Positions 56,757 through 64,000 of a DNA stretch of 64,000 nucleotides are shown here, piece by piece. The translations under genes and the position numbers were made by a program. A model generated the notes under the pieces. The model had not been told where the DNA came from. It saw nothing but the letters and a program-made list of their open reading frames with translations, and did not search any database. The stretch's first letter is position 1. Each line of letters begins with the position of its first letter. The stretch is from CAWJTV01 sp963845695 (lineage in GTDB: Bacteria; Planctomycetota; Planctomycetia; Isosphaerales; Isosphaeraceae). The stretch covers positions 248,001-312,000 of the forward strand of contig CAWJTQ010000012.1 of NCBI GenBank assembly GCA_963845695.1, given 5' to 3'.

Positions 56757-58018
56757 TGCAGATCCTCCCCGTCTCCGAGCGCGACTTCGCGCAATGCGTC
56801 GACCTGCACCTTGGCGTAGATCATCGTGGACGACGGGAAGCGATGGCCCACATAGTCGCCGACGGTCTTGAGCGGGAAGCCGGAGTCCACCAGCCGTTGG
56901 ACGCAAGCGTGCCGGAGCGTATGTGAGCCTGGGCGGGCCACGGGAATGCCGGCGCGATGCAGGTACTTGCTGGCGACGCAGGAGACTGCTGCGTGGGTCA
57001 AGGGCGCGCGGGGAGCGACGTGCCGCCAAAAAAGCTGTCGGCCTTGCACGACGGGGCGCCCGTTCTTGAGGTAGTCGATGATCGCTTCGCCAACGACGCG
57101 GGCCAACGGGTAAGCCGTGGTGTGGTCCGCCTTCCGTTCGCGCACGTGCAGTCGGTCGCGCTTCCAGTCGATGTCGTCGAGGGTCAGGGCCGAGACCTCG
57201 CGAGCCCGAAGCCCGTAGGAGACCATGAGCAGGAGCATGGCGTAGTCGCGTCGGCCCCAGGCGGTTCGACGATCGACCTGGTCAAGCATTTTCTGGACGG
57301 CGTCCCAGCCGATCGACCGAGGGATGTCGGCCAACCTGTAGTGCTGGGGTCCTTCGACCAGCTTGCTGAGGTCGCGCTGGTGGATGCCTTCTCTGTACGC
57401 GTATCGCAGGAAGATCCGCAGCGTGCTGCAGAGGCCCACCATGGCTCGGGATCCGAACTCTTGCGCCGCGGTCGTGACGAATCCGGTGACGACCGGCAAC
57501 GCCAAGGATCCAATGTCCGGGCATTCGATCTGCTGGAGGTAGCGTTCAAATCGCCGCAGATAGTGCTGGTAGACGCGAATGGAACCTTGACGCAGACCGC
57601 GTTCCACCCGGAGATACTCGAAGAATCCGGGCGCTTGGGCAGCGAATGGATCGCCCCATGGCTTCCTCGCGCGGCGATACTCCGACTGTGACACGATGAG
57701 GCTGAAGAACTGCCGGACCGTGGCGCTTGCGAGGTTGCGATCGCGGCGACATGCATTCGCAAGAGGGTCGGCTCGTCGGGCGGAGATCCAGTCGGCGACA
57801 AACTCGTCGACGAGGGTCTCTGCTTTCTCGATTTGCGAGACGCCGCGGGTTTCGGTGAAGGACGCGAACTCCACGAGGATCGGGACCCGTCGGAGAATTG
57901 TGCGCGTCGAATAGCCCTGATCGCAAAGTATCGTGACGTACGCCTCGATCCGCGATCCGAGCCAGCACCGCAGAATGCGGTCGACCGTCTGTGGCTTGAG
58001 GAAGAACCGTTCCAGCAT
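56753..58018 (-). CDS. ritA: RIT tyrosine recombinase, first gene
   Basis: From the ATG at 58018 the protein has 421 residues, longer than the other two. GGAGG lies 8 bp before this ATG and is itself inside an alternative ATG at 58030, so 58018 is preferred. The catalytic domain has SYGLRAREVSALTL (Arg), SHTLRHACVQRLVDSG (His, Arg), VGDYVGH and STMIYAK (Tyr nucleophile). The N-terminal 100 residues are an extra helical domain typical of the first RIT protein. The promoter should lie in 58031-58127 next to the right end. Confidence 0.92.
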   Translation of the reverse strand: MLERFFLKPQTVDRILRCWLGSRIEAYVTILCDQGYSTRTILRRVPILVEFASFTETRGVSQIEKAETLVDEFVADWISARRADPLANACRRDRNLASATVRQFFSLIVSQSEYRRARKPWGDPFAAQAPGFFEYLRVERGLRQGSIRVYQHYLRRFERYLQQIECPDIGSLALPVVTGFVTTAAQEFGSRAMVGLCSTLRIFLRYAYREGIHQRDLSKLVEGPQHYRLADIPRSIGWDAVQKMLDQVDRRTAWGRRDYAMLLLMVSYGLRAREVSALTLDDIDWKRDRLHVRERKADHTTAYPLARVVGEAIIDYLKNGRPVVQGRQLFWRHVAPRAPLTHAAVSCVASKYLHRAGIPVARPGSHTLRHACVQRLVDSGFPLKTVGDYVGHRFPSSTMIYAKVQVDALREVALGDGEDLQ

Positions 58019-58127
58019 GACAACCTCCATTCCATGAGAAGGAACCGGAGGGTGCGCGCGTCACTTCCGCCGCGATTTGTGTCGCGTCAAAAAGGGAAAC
58101 GACCAGAAATCAGCGACCAGGGCGAGG

Positions 58128-58156
58128 CGCGCCACATAACGGCGGCCGCCACAAAA
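58128..58156. repeat. Right 29-bp inverted repeat of the RIT element
   Basis: Exact complement of 54694-54722. It lies 109 bp upstream of the ritA start. Confidence 0.9.
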
Positions 58157-59064
58157 CTATGACAACATGAAGACGGCGGTGGAGACGGTCTTCGTGGGCA
58201 AGGACCGCCAGTACAATCGCCGTTTCCTCCAGATGTGCTCGCATCACCTCGTCGAGCCGGTCGCCTGCACGCCGGCCGCGGGTTGGGAGAAAGGCCAGGT
58301 CGAGAACCAGGTCGGGTTGGTGCGTGAACGCTTCCTCACGCCGCGTCTGAGGGTCAAGAGCTACCACGAGCTGAACGCCTGGCTCCTCGACAAATGTGTC
58401 GTCTGGGCCAAGGCGCACGCCCATCCCGAACAGAGCGGGCGGACGATCTGGGACGTCTTTGAGGAGGAGCGGCCGAAGCTCATTCCTTATGGCGGACGCT
58501 TCGACGGATTCCACGCGCTGCCGGCCTCGGTGTCGAAGACCTGCCTCGTGCGGTTCGACAACAACCGATATTCGGTCAACGCCAGCGCCGTCGGCCGTCC
58601 GGTCGACCTCCACGCCTACGCCGACCGCATCGTCATCCGCCAGGACGGGCGGGTTGTCGCGGAGCACCCGCGCGCGTTCGGCCGCGGCAAGATCGAGTAC
58701 GATCCCTGGCATTACGTGCCGGTCCTGGCGCGCAAGCCAGGCGCGCTCCGCAACGGCGCGCCGTTCAAGGATTGGGTGCTGCCGGCGGCGCTGGACCGCA
58801 TCCAGCGCAGCTCGCAGGCTCCGACGACGGCGACCGGCAGTTCGTCAAAATTCTCGCCGCGGTGCTCTCTGACGGTCTGCCGGCGGTCGAGGCCGCCTGC
58901 GCCCAAGCGCTCGCCGAGAATGTTCATTCGGCCGACGTCGTCCTCAACATTCTGGCGCGGCGGCGCGATCCCGGCCCGCCCCGATCCACACCCCCGCCGC
59001 GCTCAGCCTGCGCCATGCGCCAGTCGCCGACTGCGCCCGATACGATCAACTCAGGAGCGCGTAG
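58157..59064 (+). pseudogene. istA: IS21-family transposase IstA, N-terminus cut by RIT element, frameshifted
   Basis: The reading starts at the RIT junction with YDNMKTAVETVFVGKDRQYN, then RRFLQMCSHHLVEPVACTPA and GWEKGQVENQVGLVRERFLT (DDE core with the catalytic Glu), and PVDLHAYADRIVIRQDGRVV. One-base shifts near 58810 and 58985 are needed to reach QFVKILAAVLSDGLPAVEAA and the end LRHAPVADCARYDQLRSA at TAG 59062-59064. It is a different IS21 subfamily from the element at 53-54.7 kb and points the other way. The N-terminal half is absent. Confidence 0.82.
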
Positions 59065-59067
59065 CCC

Positions 59068-59811
59068 ATGGAACGGACCGAAGTCCTCGACATGATGGGC
59101 TCGCTGAAGCTCTACGGCATGAAGGCCGCCTACGACGAGACGCTCGCGACCGCGCTCAAGCGCAAGCACGAGCCGCAGCGCTTCGTCGGCGACCTCCTGC
59201 GCGCCGAGATCTCGGAGAAGCAGGCGCGGTCGATCAAGTATCAGATCACGGCCTCCAAGCTGCCGCTCGCCAAGGACCTCGACGACTTCGCCTTCAAGGA
59301 CACGCCGATCAACGAGGCCCTTGTTCGCGATCTCGCCGGCGGCGGCTTCATCGCCCAGCAGCGCAACGCCGTGTTCATCGGCGGAACCGGCACCGGCAAG
59401 ACGCACGCCGTGATCGCCATTGCGCGAAGCTGCATCCGCGCAGGACGCCGCGGGCGCTTCTTCACCACCGTCGATCTCGTCAACCAGCTCGAGGCCGAGA
59501 CGCGCGCCGGGCGCCAGGGCCGCATCGCCGATTATCTCGCCCGCATGGACTTCGTCGTCCTCGACGAGCTCGGCTACCTGCCGTTCGCCCAGGCCGGCGG
59601 GCAGCTTCTCTTTCACCTCGTCAGCCGGCTCTACGAGCGCACCTCGATCCTTCTCACCACCAATCTCGCCTTCGGCGAATGGCCGAGCGTGTTCGGAGAC
59701 CCAAAGATGACCACGGCGCTCCTCGATCGCCTCACCCATCACTGCGACATCGTCGAGACCGGGAACGAGAGCTGGCGCTTCAAGAACCGCGCCTTGAGCG
59801 TCGTCTCATGA
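59068..59811 (+). CDS. istB: IS21-family helper ATPase IstB
   Basis: The intact 247-residue AAA+ protein starts at the ATG 3 bp after the istA stop. Walker A is FIGGTGTGKTHAVIAIA, Walker B is DFVVLDELGYLPF, with an arginine-finger region TSILLTTNLAFGEWPSVFGD. The C-terminus ESWRFKNRALSVVS is typical of this subfamily, which differs clearly from the IstB at 53044-53778. Confidence 0.93.
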   Translation: MERTEVLDMMGSLKLYGMKAAYDETLATALKRKHEPQRFVGDLLRAEISEKQARSIKYQITASKLPLAKDLDDFAFKDTPINEALVRDLAGGGFIAQQRNAVFIGGTGTGKTHAVIAIARSCIRAGRRGRFFTTVDLVNQLEAETRAGRQGRIADYLARMDFVVLDELGYLPFAQAGGQLLFHLVSRLYERTSILLTTNLAFGEWPSVFGDPKMTTALLDRLTHHCDIVETGNESWRFKNRALSVVS

Positions 59812-59846
59812 CCGGGATTTCGTGACGTCACGCTTCGGAGTGGACC

Positions 59847-60158
59847 ATGCCGCGCAAGCCGATCGGCGAGCGACCGATGACCGATGCCGAGCGCCAGGCG
59901 CGCTGTCGCGCTGCTCGGGAGTCCGGGACGTCGGCAGTCCGGATATGGCGACCCCTCGATCACCGCAGTCGCGCCAAGCGTTGGCGCGACGCTGTCTCCG
60001 AGTTGACCACGTTGCAGGGTCAGTATGCCCTTTGGCTGGAAACTCTGCCGGAGAACCTTGAGGACAGCGCCACCGCCGAGGCGTTGCAGGCGATCTGCGA
60101 CCTCGACCTCACCGACCTCCAGGCAATCGTTCCGCCCCGCGGCTTCGGCCGGGATTGA
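59847..60158 (+). CDS. Small accessory protein of the IS21 element
   Basis: The 103-residue protein starts MPRKPIGERPMTDAERQARC, with a basic N-terminal helix, then SELTTLQGQYALWLETLPEN. Proteins with this start are found repeatedly just downstream of istB in proteobacterial IS21 elements, so it is probably a passenger or regulatory gene of the IS. Its function is unknown. It ends before the terminal repeats at 60310. Confidence 0.65.
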   Translation: MPRKPIGERPMTDAERQARCRAARESGTSAVRIWRPLDHRSRAKRWRDAVSELTTLQGQYALWLETLPENLEDSATAEALQAICDLDLTDLQAIVPPRGFGRD

Positions 60159-60309
60159 CCCGCGCGACGTTCGCTCGGCACGAGAGCCGGCGCTTCAAAA
60201 ACCGCGCCTGACCGACCAACGTCGCCTGCACCGAACCACGCTCGCCCCGGCTGCGCAACCCTGACCAGCTCCGCCGGGGCGAGCGCTACCGTCCGAGCCC
60301 TTCACAAGG

Positions 60310-60348
60310 GGGGTCAATTTTGGACGCCGATGGGGGTCAATTTTGGAC
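60310..60348. repeat. IS21 terminal direct repeats GGGGTCAATTTTGGAC x2
   Basis: Two copies at 60310-60325 and 60333-60348, 23 bp apart, as at other IS21 right ends. They mark the right boundary of the IS21 element that begins at the RIT junction. The sequence CACGATGACG follows. Confidence 0.75.
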
Positions 60349-60432
60349 ACGATGACGTAATTGCGGGCCGGAGCCTGCCCTACGAGACTGCTGTTTTCAG
60401 GATCGGCCGCATCGGCATGTCTGGAGGGAGCT

Positions 60433-61461
60433 ATGAAGCAATATGTCGGTCTGGATGTCTCGCAGAAAGAGACTTCAGTTTGCGTTGTGGATGAACAAGG
60501 GCGCGTGATGTTTGAGGAAAAGGCGAAGTCCACGCCAGGCGCGCTGACGGACTTGATTCACAGACGCGCGCCTCACGCAGAGCGCATCGGCTTTGAGACT
60601 GGCGCGATGGCCAGTTGGCTTTGGCATGAACTCCGCCGCGTCGGGTTGCCGGTAATGTGCATAGACGCTCGTCACGCGCATGCTGCGCTTTCAGTTCGCA
60701 TCAACAAGAGCGACAAAAACGATGCGCGGGGCCTCGCTGAACTCATCCGGATCGGTTGGCATCGTGAGGTCGCCGTGAAGAGCGAGGAGAGCCAGAAGAT
60801 CCGGGCGGTCCTGGTCGCTCGCGCCCGCCTCGTCAGTATCCGCCGCGATATCGAAAACCAGATCCGCAGCATGCTCAAGGAATATGGCCTGTTGTTTTCG
60901 CGGGCGATCGGCGCGCCATTCCGTCAGCAGGTCATCGAACTGATGGACGCCAGCCATCCGCTTCGCGCTATCGTTGAGTCCCTATTGTCGATTCATGAGC
61001 GCGTCGCCCAGGAGCAAGCCAAACTTGACGGGGATGTGCGCCGCCGTGCGCGTGACGACGAAACGGTTCGGCGGCTCATGAGCGTGCCCGGCGTCGGCGT
61101 CGTCACGGCTTTGACCTTCCGCCATACGATCGATGATCCATCGCGATTCAGCTCGGCGTCGAAAGTTGGCGCCTATCTCGGGCTCACCCCGCGCCGCAAG
61201 CAATCGGGGGAAACCGACATCACCGGTAAGATCTCGCGATGGGGAGATCGCTTGTTGCGGACATACCTGTTCGAGGCGGCCAGCGTCCTCGTGCATCGGA
61301 CCAAGAAGTGGTCAACCCTCAAGGCATGGGGCGTGCGGCTGATCAAACGCATCGGCATGAAGAAAGCCAAGGTCGCGATCGCGCGCAAGATCGCCGTCAT
61401 CCTCCATTGCATCTGGGTCGACAGAACGGCATTCGAATGGGGCCAGCCAAAGGCGGCCTGA
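60433..61461 (+). CDS. IS110-family transposase
   Basis: The 342-residue protein starts at ATG 60433 after GGAGGGAG. The N-terminal DEDD domain has YVGLDVSQKETSVCVVDEQG, ERIGFETGAMASWLWHEL and NKSDKNDARGLAELIRIGWH. The C-terminal Transposase_20 domain has LMSVPGVGVVTALTFRHTID and KVGAYLGLTPRRKQSGETDI, with the conserved Ser region. IS110 enzymes use a DEDD nuclease plus a serine and are guided by a bridge RNA from the element's non-coding end. The gene is intact; the element ends are not identified. Confidence 0.92.
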   Translation: MKQYVGLDVSQKETSVCVVDEQGRVMFEEKAKSTPGALTDLIHRRAPHAERIGFETGAMASWLWHELRRVGLPVMCIDARHAHAALSVRINKSDKNDARGLAELIRIGWHREVAVKSEESQKIRAVLVARARLVSIRRDIENQIRSMLKEYGLLFSRAIGAPFRQQVIELMDASHPLRAIVESLLSIHERVAQEQAKLDGDVRRRARDDETVRRLMSVPGVGVVTALTFRHTIDDPSRFSSASKVGAYLGLTPRRKQSGETDITGKISRWGDRLLRTYLFEAASVLVHRTKKWSTLKAWGVRLIKRIGMKKAKVAIARKIAVILHCIWVDRTAFEWGQPKAA

Positions 61462-61910
61462 CTTCCCTGAATTAGTACAATCTCCGGCGCACGACGTCGC
61501 CGGCGATGTCCCAGCCGGGACGGCGGTTGGGTGACCTTGGTCAATCGGCTGAAGGCGGTTCTGCCCCGCACTTCGTTGCACACGTTAAGGCGCCCGCCCC
61601 GAACATCATCATGAGGCGCTTAGCGACCTCGGAAAGGACCGTGACCCCGGCGTTAGGCGACACTCGTCGCACGATCAAAAGTTCAACCACGGAGGTGCAG
61701 GTCTTCGAGGTCCAGGTCTTCATCGCCGCGCTCGCCAAGCTACGCAACCCGCCGGCTCCGCTCGGCGAGCGCTCTCGCATGCATCCTTCGACTCCTGCAG
61801 TCGACAAAAAGCGCTTGACTCTCACCCGCAATTAAAGGGCCGATTGACAATTTTGCCACGGCGGAGTTGCCGAGTTCCCCGGCCCCTTCAACGCCGATCG
61901 GGGAGATCCT
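61462..61910. other. Non-coding stretch between two insertion sequences
   Basis: No credible gene is seen. Part of it should be the downstream non-coding end of the IS110 element, where IS1111-type elements encode their guide RNA. The remainder is unassigned DNA before the IS1634 left end at 61911. Confidence 0.45.
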
Positions 61911-63944
61911 TAACCCGTCTTCGCGGATTCGGCCATTTTCTGGGGGTGCTCGTTAAGGAAATCAATATCTTGACCGAAAAGGTCTTCACTACAGGAGGTG
62001 TTGGGCGGGAAGCGCGGCGGCGGCGATTTTGGGGGGCGGCTGGGCCGGCAGCTTGAGCTTCATGCGGGCGATGAGGAGGCGCAGGTCGGGCTCGGGTTCG
62101 GTGAAGCGGGTGAGGACGATCTCTCGGCCGTCGGTGGTGGGCAGGTGCACGTCGATCATCTGCAGGGCGGCGAATTTCGCCAGCGCGCTACGCGCGGTGA
62201 GACCCGGGGCGAGGCTGTGCAGGCGGCGGGTCAGGGTGATCTGCAGGCAATAGGCGAGGAAGGCGACGAAGATGTGGGCTTCGATGCGCTTCTCGCATTT
62301 ATGGAAAACCGGGCGGATCGCGAGGTCGCCCTTCAGGTTTCGAAACGCCTCCTCAACAGCAACGAGCTGGATATAGTACTGCCAGAGTTTGGCGGGATCG
62401 TCGTCGGTCATGTTGGTGCGCAACAGGTAGCGGCCCTCGCGGCGTCTGATTTTGCGCAACTTGTCGCGGTCGAGCGCGTAGGTCAGCGCGCCGGTCTTGT
62501 CGACCTCGGTCTTGACGAGCCGCCAGGCGCAGGGCGCCTTGGAGCGCGCCGCGCCGAGCTTCATCAGCCTTTCCTCACGGGAGACGTCCATCTCAGCGAG
62601 CTTCTTCAACCGCGCCCACAGCCATTTGAGCTGTCGCCTGCGCATTGCGCGCTCTTTGCTGACGCGATCGGCGCTCTGGGCCAAGACGTAGAGCTCTTCG
62701 TCCTGGGCCAGGAGCTTGACCTCGACCCCCTCGCGCGCCTTCCGCCAGGGGTTGTCGAGGAGCTGCTTTTCGAGGCGGGTCAGGCGTCCCTTGGGCGTTC
62801 CGACCAGATAGCGCACAGGCGGATCGGAGGCGCGCATCTCGGCGAGAACCTCCTCGGTCGGCACGCCGCGGTCCATGACCCAGACCCGCCGCGCCTTGCC
62901 GTACTGGCTCTCGATCTTTTCGAGGAAGGACCGCAGCGTCTTGCTGTCGGCCGTGTTGCCGGGCAGAACCTCGTAGGCGAGCGGCAGCCCTTCGGGGGTG
63001 ACGAGGAGGGCGATGACGAGTTGCGGGCAATCGGGCCGCTTGTCGCGGCTGTAGCCGTGGCGGCGTTTCGAGCCCTCGGGCAGGTCGGAGGCGTTGACCT
63101 CGAAATAGGTGCTGGTCAGATCGTAGAGCAGCACGTCGAAGGAGGCGTTGAATAGATCGCGCCAACGCTGCGTCAGATGTGAGAACAGCGCCTGTTTGTG
63201 GGCGATGAGCTTGTCGTGACAGGCGTAGAGCTTGTGCGCTTCCGCAAGGCCGAAGTCGGCGCCGAGCAAATCGGCCATGGCGCTATCGAGGAACCATTGG
63301 CGATGCAGCCGCCACTCGCTGCCGGGTGAAATGAGGCGATACGTCGCCAGCACTTGCAGCACGTCGGCCCAGCGCGTCCCTTTGCGGCTTCCTGGCAGGC
63401 GATCGGCCCAGAAGCGGTCGAGTTGCAGTTCGCGCCACAGAACGCCGGCGAGCCAGCAGGCGCCCCACTGGCGCGGCCGGCAGAGCCGCATCTCGCCGAG
63501 CCGCAGACGCACGATCGAGGCGTCGGCGGCGGGAAGATCGCAACGCTCATCGGAAAACAACGACAGCGAACGGGGCGCGCCGGCGTCCTCGTCGAACACC
63601 TCGATCGCCCTGCGCCAAGCTTCAGCCTGAGAAGAATTGATCTCGCCGAGGTATAGGACATAACGCTGCACCACCCGACCGCTGTCCAGACGCCGGTTCT
63701 CGACAACGCTCCAGTAGAGATGCGTCTTCCCGTCCTTTCGCCGCTCGGTCTTCCGGAGAAACATGGCGGAACCCAGTTTGACACGGAAAGTCGAGTCGAG
63801 GAATCCGGTTCAAACTGAGTTGGTCTTCACTACAGCCGATTTTGGCCCCGGCCCCAATAGCCACATCAAACAATCCAAATACTTGGATGGCGTCAAACGC
63901 CGCAAAATCAGGTTACCCACAGGCAAATCCGCGAAGACGGGTTA
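61911..63944. mobile_element. IS1634-family insertion sequence, complete
   Basis: Terminal inverted repeats of 19 bp (TAACCCGTCTTCGCGGATT at 61911-61929, complement at 63926-63944) bound a 2034-bp element with one intact transposase. A 14-bp direct repeat GGTCTTCACTACAG lies just inside on both sides (61981-61994 and 63822-63835). I do not see a clear target duplication. Confidence 0.85.
61989..63764 (-). CDS. IS1634-family transposase
   Basis: The 591-residue DDE transposase starts MFLRKTERRKDGKTHLYWSV at ATG 63764. Motifs of the IS1634 group are VLLYDLTSTYFEVNASDLPE (first Asp), ARRVWVMDRGVPTEEVLAEM (second Asp) and VEEAFRNLKGDLAIRPVFHK (Glu). Its length is normal and no break is seen. It fills nearly all of the element. 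Confidence 0.93.
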   Translation of the reverse strand: MFLRKTERRKDGKTHLYWSVVENRRLDSGRVVQRYVLYLGEINSSQAEAWRRAIEVFDEDAGAPRSLSLFSDERCDLPAADASIVRLRLGEMRLCRPRQWGACWLAGVLWRELQLDRFWADRLPGSRKGTRWADVLQVLATYRLISPGSEWRLHRQWFLDSAMADLLGADFGLAEAHKLYACHDKLIAHKQALFSHLTQRWRDLFNASFDVLLYDLTSTYFEVNASDLPEGSKRRHGYSRDKRPDCPQLVIALLVTPEGLPLAYEVLPGNTADSKTLRSFLEKIESQYGKARRVWVMDRGVPTEEVLAEMRASDPPVRYLVGTPKGRLTRLEKQLLDNPWRKAREGVEVKLLAQDEELYVLAQSADRVSKERAMRRRQLKWLWARLKKLAEMDVSREERLMKLGAARSKAPCAWRLVKTEVDKTGALTYALDRDKLRKIRRREGRYLLRTNMTDDDPAKLWQYYIQLVAVEEAFRNLKGDLAIRPVFHKCEKRIEAHIFVAFLAYCLQITLTRRLHSLAPGLTARSALAKFAALQMIDVHLPTTDGREIVLTRFTEPEPDLRLLIARMKLKLPAQPPPKIAAAALPAQHLL

Positions 63945-64000
63945 AAGGCCGGAGAGTGGCCTTCCGCATTCCCTGCTCAGTCTGCGGTTAGACCCGCGGT

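Larger units (their letters stand above)
54694..58156. mobile_element. RIT (recombinase-in-trio) element
   Basis: A 3463-bp element with three tyrosine recombinase genes in one translationally coupled operon and perfect 29-bp inverted ends. This matches the recombinase-in-trio elements known from Proteobacteria and other soil bacteria. It is complete: ends, all three genes and all catalytic residues are present without frameshifts. Each end is followed, after exactly 4 bp, by GACAA(T/C)(C/A)TGAAG belonging to an istA gene reading away from the element. Confidence 0.88.

Noticed and set aside
54694..58156. Tn554-type transposon
   Set aside because: Tn554 has two tyrosine recombinases plus a different third protein and no long inverted ends; three coupled tyrosine recombinases with 29-bp inverted ends fit RIT.
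58167..59825. 552-residue transposase
   Set aside because: After about 58810 this frame is an Arg/Pro-rich shadow of the true istA end and istB.
61541..61831. 96-residue minus-strand gene between IS110 and IS1634
   Set aside because: No ribosome site or family; the region is more likely the non-coding end of an IS.

Overview
Organism. The left ~50 kb reads as the chromosome of a GC-rich planctomycete, most likely an Isosphaeraceae-type member. The signs are exported sulfatases with C-x-P-S-R motifs, a Ser/Thr kinase fused to a formylglycine-generating-enzyme (FGE)-like domain, many small secreted or one-helix proteins starting with an RLRTLLI-like helix, a remnant ECF sigma factor, type III glutamine synthetase, large sugar-active exported enzymes and an ISAzo13-type transposase. 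This is inference from gene content; no rRNA or tRNA was seen. From about 50.5 kb onward the window is almost only mobile DNA whose IS families (IS21, recombinase-in-trio, IS110, IS1634) look more like those of soil Alphaproteobacteria.

Layout. 1-8.3 kb: a truncated secreted protein, guaB (IMP dehydrogenase), a HEAT-repeat protein, a sulfatase, an M28 metallopeptidase with PDZ domain and a broken Uma2 nuclease-like gene. 8.7-12 kb: a TIR-NTPase-TPR (STAND/NLR-like) gene. 12-17.1 kb: a three-gene operon with a retropepsin-like protease, a second sulfatase, a sigma-factor remnant and small proteins. 17.1-24.3 kb: a Tat-exported squalene-cyclase-like protein, a triplicated palindromic repeat, a cytochrome P450, a DinB protein and a large glycoside-hydrolase-like protein. 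24.5-30.2 kb: the kinase/FGE-like fusion followed by a Septu-like ATPase/HNH pair. 30.4-41.5 kb: small proteins, VOC, DUF2171 and STAS proteins, two tandem ABC-2 permeases, an exported glycosidase-like protein and a GDPD. 42-50.5 kb: hypothetical proteins, glutamine synthetase III, a metal-binding lipoprotein, a YhaM-type exonuclease, an FAD oxidoreductase and a HEPN pair. 50.5-64 kb: nested mobile elements.

The most unusual structure is at 53.0-60.4 kb. A recombinase-in-trio (RIT) element with perfect 29-bp inverted ends lies between two different IS21 elements that point away from it. Both istA genes are cut at the homologous Asp-Asn-x-Lys codons, exactly 4 bp outside the RIT ends.

Quality. 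Many genes carry one or more single-base frameshifts, some in homopolymers (for example C6 at 9959-9964), while the surrounding protein sequence stays well preserved. Either the assembly has residual indel errors or many accessory genes have decayed recently. Genes labelled pseudogene here may therefore be intact in the living cell. Probable defence genes (TIR-STAND, Septu-like pair, HEPN pair) are spread through the window rather than forming one island.
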